A DNA stretch of 64,000 bases, from NCBI GenBank assembly GCA_044239865.1, contig JBIIAO010000002.1:310001-374000 (forward strand), given 5' to 3'. This stretch comes from CAIZGX01 sp044239865. GTDB taxonomy: Bacteria > Bacteroidota > Bacteroidia > Flavobacteriales_D > Sanyastnellaceae. Of this stretch, positions 61,279 to 64,000 are shown piece after piece (the stretch's first letter is position 1; every line of letters begins with the position of its first letter). The notes under the pieces were generated by a model. It made no database searches and had not been told where the DNA came from. It saw only the letters and a program-made list of their open reading frames with translations. Position numbers and translations under genes: made by a program.

Positions 61279-62151
61279 ATGAACTTAGTCGTACTTTCTA
61301 GAAATGTGAAGCTTTATAGCACGAGACGTTTGGTTGAGGCCGCTCAGAAAAGAGGCCACGAAATTCGCGTCATCGATCACTCGAAGTGCGACTTAGTCAT
61401 TGAAAAAAGAAAACCAAAAGTTCTTTATCGTGGTGAGGAAATTACCGGCGTAAATGCTGTTATTCCGCGTATTGGAGCTTCTGTAACCTTTTATGGAACA
61501 GCAGTGGTTCGTCAGTTTGAAATGATGAACGTTTTCACAGCGGTGGAATCGCAAGCTTTGGTTCGTTCACGCGACAAACTGCGCAGCTTGCAAATCCTCT
61601 CGCGCGCGGGCCTGGGACTTCCGAAAACAGTATTTACCAACTATTCAAAAGATGTTGAACGAACACTGAAAGAAGTTGGCGGAGCACCTGTAATTATTAA
61701 GCTTCTCGAAGGAACACAAGGCCTCGGTGTTGTGCTTGCTGAAAATAAAAAAGCCGCTGTTTCGGTAATTGAAGCGTTCAACGGTTTGAAAGCACGTGTT
61801 ATCGTTCAAGAGTTCATTACTGAATCTCGCGGAGAAGACATTCGTGCGTTTGTAGTAGACGGACATGTTGTTGGCGCCATGGTACGCACAGCCAAAGATG
61901 GAGAATTCAGAAGTAATCTTCATAGAGGTGGCACCGCGAAAGTTGTTGAGCTTACCCTTGAAGAGGAAATTGCGGCAATCAAAGCGGCAAATGCTATGAA
62001 ACTCGGAATTGCGGGTGTTGATATGCTTCGCAGTGAAAGAGGTCCATTGATTATTGAAGTAAACTCCTCGCCAGGGCTAGAAGGAATTGAAATGGCAACG
62101 GGTGTGGATATTGCTGGACAAATCATCAAGTATATTGAAAAGAACGTGTAA
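61279..62151 (+). CDS. rimK: RimK-type ATP-grasp ligase (ribosomal protein S6 modification type)
   Basis: A 290-residue ATP-grasp ligase. The N-terminal part (NLVVLSRNVKLYSTRRLVEAA, IPRIGASVTFYGTAVVRQFEMM) matches E. coli RimK, which adds glutamate residues to the C-terminus of ribosomal protein S6. ATP-grasp motifs: VIIKLLEGTQGLGVVLAE near residue 140, VIVQEFITESRGEDIRAFVVDG near residue 175, GGTAKVVELTLEE, and LIIEVNSSPGLEGIEMATG near residue 258 with the Mg-binding Glu-Asn. The S6 gene is not in the window, so the substrate is taken from the family. A protease-like gene commonly found upstream of rimK is not here. Confidence 0.9.
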   Translation: MNLVVLSRNVKLYSTRRLVEAAQKRGHEIRVIDHSKCDLVIEKRKPKVLYRGEEITGVNAVIPRIGASVTFYGTAVVRQFEMMNVFTAVESQALVRSRDKLRSLQILSRAGLGLPKTVFTNYSKDVERTLKEVGGAPVIIKLLEGTQGLGVVLAENKKAAVSVIEAFNGLKARVIVQEFITESRGEDIRAFVVDGHVVGAMVRTAKDGEFRSNLHRGGTAKVVELTLEEEIAAIKAANAMKLGIAGVDMLRSERGPLIIEVNSSPGLEGIEMATGVDIAGQIIKYIEKNV

Positions 62152-62204
62152 ATAGTTCTGCTTGTTTGTGGGCGCTTCGGTGTAAATTGCGGAAAAAATT
62201 TACC

Positions 62205-63350
62205 ATGCGTTTCGGAACCAAAGCCATTCACGCGGGACAAGAGCCCGATCCAACTACAGGAGCCATCATGACTCCTATTTATCAGACATCAACTTACGTT
62301 CAGGAGTCTCCAGGAGTTCATAAGGGATATGCCTATGCGCGTGGAAAAAATCCAACTCGCGTTGCGCTTGAACGTTGTTTGGCTGAATTGGAAAATGCAA
62401 AACATGGATTGTGTTTCTCAAGCGGTATGGGCGCAGCAGACGCTATCATTAAGTTACTTGTTCCCGGTGACGAAGTCATTGCTACAGATGATTTGTACGG
62501 CGGAAGCTACCGCATGTTCACGAAAGTTTTTGCGAAATATGGAATCGTATTTCACTTCGTAGATATGCACGATTTCGATGCACTTGAAAGAACAGTTAAC
62601 GCTAAGACAAAAATGTTATGGGTGGAAACTCCAACCAACCCCATGATGAAAATCATAGACATTGAAAAGTGCGTAGAATTTGCAAAAAAACACAATTTGA
62701 TTTCTGTCATAGACAACACATTCGCCTCACCATACCTTCAAAATCCGTTAGACATGAATGCGGATATTGTTATGCACAGCGCAACGAAATACTTGAACGG
62801 ACACAGCGATGTTGTGATGGGCGCCTTGTGCACCAACGACGACAACTTGTATGAGCAATTGGCATTCATTGCGAATTCATGCGGAGCCACACCGGGTCCA
62901 CAAGACAGCTTCTTGGTATTGCGCGGTTTGAAAACTTTGCATGTTCGTATGGAGAGACACTGCTCAAACGGTGTTGTAGTTGCGAACTTCCTAGCTAATC
63001 ATCCTAAGGTTGAAAAAGTTTACTGGCCTGGTTTCCCTTCACATCCAAATCATGAAGTTGCGAAAAAACAAATGCACGATTTCGGTGGAATGATTTCCTT
63101 CAGTTTGAAAGGTGATCGTTTCGAAGATGCTTCTACCCTAGCGCAAAACGTTCATGTATTCTCTTTAGCTGAATCTCTTGGTGGAGTAGAATCATTGCTT
63201 GGTCATCCGGCCTCCATGACGCATGCTTCAATACCAAAAGCTGAAAGAGAAAAAAGCGGAATTACCGATTCATTGTTGAGATTAAGCGTTGGAATTGAAG
63301 ACGCAGAAGACTTAATTGAAGATTTAACAAATGCATTAAATGCAATCTAA
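62205..63350 (+). CDS. Cys/Met metabolism PLP enzyme (cystathionine gamma-synthase/lyase type)
   Basis: A 381-residue PLP enzyme of the Cys/Met metabolism family. The ATG at 62205 gives MRFGTKAIHAGQEPDPTTGA, the family start. YQTSTYVQESPG, YARGKNPTRVALE, CFSSGMGAADAI, DLYGGSYRMF, WVETPTNPMMKIID, SVIDNTFASPYLQNPL and the PLP-Lys motif VMHSATKYLNGHSDVVMG near residue 195 are complete, and ESLGGVESLLGHPASMTH ends the active site. Synthase and lyase cannot be told apart with certainty from these motifs; a gamma-synthase/gamma-lyase is most likely, joining or splitting cystathionine. The downstream gene begins 1 base after its stop. Confidence 0.93.
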   Translation: MRFGTKAIHAGQEPDPTTGAIMTPIYQTSTYVQESPGVHKGYAYARGKNPTRVALERCLAELENAKHGLCFSSGMGAADAIIKLLVPGDEVIATDDLYGGSYRMFTKVFAKYGIVFHFVDMHDFDALERTVNAKTKMLWVETPTNPMMKIIDIEKCVEFAKKHNLISVIDNTFASPYLQNPLDMNADIVMHSATKYLNGHSDVVMGALCTNDDNLYEQLAFIANSCGATPGPQDSFLVLRGLKTLHVRMERHCSNGVVVANFLANHPKVEKVYWPGFPSHPNHEVAKKQMHDFGGMISFSLKGDRFEDASTLAQNVHVFSLAESLGGVESLLGHPASMTHASIPKAEREKSGITDSLLRLSVGIEDAEDLIEDLTNALNAI

Positions 63351-63351
63351 T

Positions 63352-64000
63352 ATGAGTAAGAAAAACGTTGCCGTTGTTGGGGCAGGATTGGTTGGAAGTT
63401 TATGGACGGTATACCTCGCGAAGCGCGGATACAACGTTTCTGTCTTCGACAGAAGATCAGACATTCGCAACGTGAAAGTTGTTCAAGGAAAAAGTATAAA
63501 TCTCGCCCTAAGTGATCGTGGATGGAGAGGTCTTGAGGGCGCAGGTATTCGCAAAGAAATTGAAGAGGTAGCCATTCCCATGAGCGGAAGATTGATGCAC
63601 GCTGTGAACGGTGAACTTACCTACCAACCATACGGAAAGGAAGGACAAGCCATCTATAGTGTTTCAAGAGGAATTTTGAATCAGACATTGGTGCGATGTG
63701 CCTCTGAATTTGAGAACGTATCATTGAACTTCGAACATAAATGTATCGATGTTGAATTAGATACGAATACGATTGTTTTCGAAGGAAAAAAAGGCGAGCC
63801 TATTCGCCAACAATTCGATCAGATATTCGGAACAGACGGTGCATTCAGCGCTGTTCGTGCACGTATGACGAGACTTGATCGCAACGAATATTCGCAATCC
63901 TATTTAGATCACGGCTACAAGGAGTTAGAGATTCCAGCGAACGAAGATGGAACGCACAAAATGCGTCACGACTGTTTGCACATATGGCCACGCGGAGAGT
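63352..64000 (+). CDS. kmo: Kynurenine 3-monooxygenase (partial, C-terminus cut off)
   Basis: The frame is open from the ATG at 63352 to the window end, giving 216 residues of a FAD monooxygenase. NVAVVGAGLVGSLWTVYLAKRG is the FAD-binding start; SINLALSDRGWRGLEGAG near residue 50, IYSVSRGILNQTLV, IFGTDGAFSAVRARM near residue 160, SYLDHGYKELEIP near residue 185 and HIWPRGE at the cut end match kynurenine 3-monooxygenase. The enzyme hydroxylates L-kynurenine on the way from tryptophan to quinolinate/NAD or catabolism. It starts 1 base after the PLP enzyme gene and is likely cotranscribed with it. Confidence 0.93.
   Translation, partial: MSKKNVAVVGAGLVGSLWTVYLAKRGYNVSVFDRRSDIRNVKVVQGKSINLALSDRGWRGLEGAGIRKEIEEVAIPMSGRLMHAVNGELTYQPYGKEGQAIYSVSRGILNQTLVRCASEFENVSLNFEHKCIDVELDTNTIVFEGKKGEPIRQQFDQIFGTDGAFSAVRARMTRLDRNEYSQSYLDHGYKELEIPANEDGTHKMRHDCLHIWPRGE

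Noticed and set aside
1..64000. tRNA, rRNA or complete insertion sequence
   Set aside because: No cloverleaf-like segments, rRNA-like stretches, or transposase genes with terminal inverted repeats were recognised.

Overview
The window comes from a member of the Bacteroidota, most likely a marine or freshwater Flavobacteriales relative. This rests on what the sequence shows: a PorP/SprF-type protein next to a giant PKD-repeat protein with a type B (gliding-associated) type IX secretion C-terminus, a second exported protein with a type A sorting domain, the Bacteroidota gene order CBS-nadK-DUF6089-uppS-bamA-skp-skp-murI, lipoproteins with an acidic pair after the lipid Cys, and many promoter-like elements of the form TTG-N17-21-TAnnTTTG instead of Shine-Dalgarno-led starts. 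No rRNA, tRNA, CRISPR array or complete insertion sequence was seen. Genes are very tightly packed: there is no stretch above 300 bases without a gene.

Layout. 1-343: the cut-off N-terminal part of an ORF6N-domain protein, then a 14-bp minisatellite (407-504) and a 13-15-bp degenerate repeat that runs into the end of a glycosyltransferase gene. 0.5-4.6 kb: glycosyltransferase and an AddB-like nuclease. 4.6-7.1 kb: small unknown gene, murB, fatty acid desaturase. 7.1-13.6 kb: PorP/SprF protein plus 1839-residue PKD adhesin-like protein. 13.7-17.1 kb: a compact operon of an MbnP-like lipoprotein, two di-heme peroxidase (MauG/MbnH-type) proteins and a YkgJ-type cysteine-cluster protein. 17.1-20.2 kb: AddA-like helicase-nuclease. 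20.2-26.6 kb: Xaa-Pro aminopeptidase, a lysyl-oxidase-like secreted protein, DUF2490 protein, small lipoprotein, YebC regulator and a second desaturase. 26.7-36.2 kb: purH, then the murI-skp-skp-bamA-uppS-DUF6089-nadK-CBS cluster for envelope biogenesis. 36.3-38.6 kb: pdxJ, alpha/beta hydrolase, two-domain universal stress protein. 38.6-41.5 kb: a probable signalling cassette (YfiR-like, TPR, SpoIIE-type phosphatase). 41.6-46.1 kb: acpP-fabF-rnc-kbl-FAD oxidoreductase. 46.2-61.2 kb: a surface polysaccharide locus, all on the plus strand, most genes overlapping by a few bases. 61.3-64 kb: rimK-type ligase, PLP sulfur enzyme, and the start of kynurenine 3-monooxygenase.

How the genes work together. 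The polysaccharide locus carries three consecutive steps of UDP-diacetamido-uronate synthesis (WbpB-, WbpD- and WbpE-like), several glycosyltransferases, an O-acyltransferase, a Wzy-like polymerase and an asparagine-synthase-type amidotransferase that could amidate the uronate. The uppS product supplies the carrier lipid for such glycans and murB/murI feed peptidoglycan. The Skp-like chaperones and BamA place outer membrane proteins such as the PorP/SprF and DUF6089 barrels. AddA-like and AddB-like proteins should form one recombination nuclease although they sit 12.5 kb apart on opposite strands.

The most interesting parts are the MbnP/di-heme/di-heme/YkgJ operon, the type IX-exported lysyl-oxidase-like protein with all recognisable cofactor and copper motifs, the YfiR-TPR-SpoIIE cassette, the two-type alternating PKD array, and a terminator hairpin that abuts the murI start codon.
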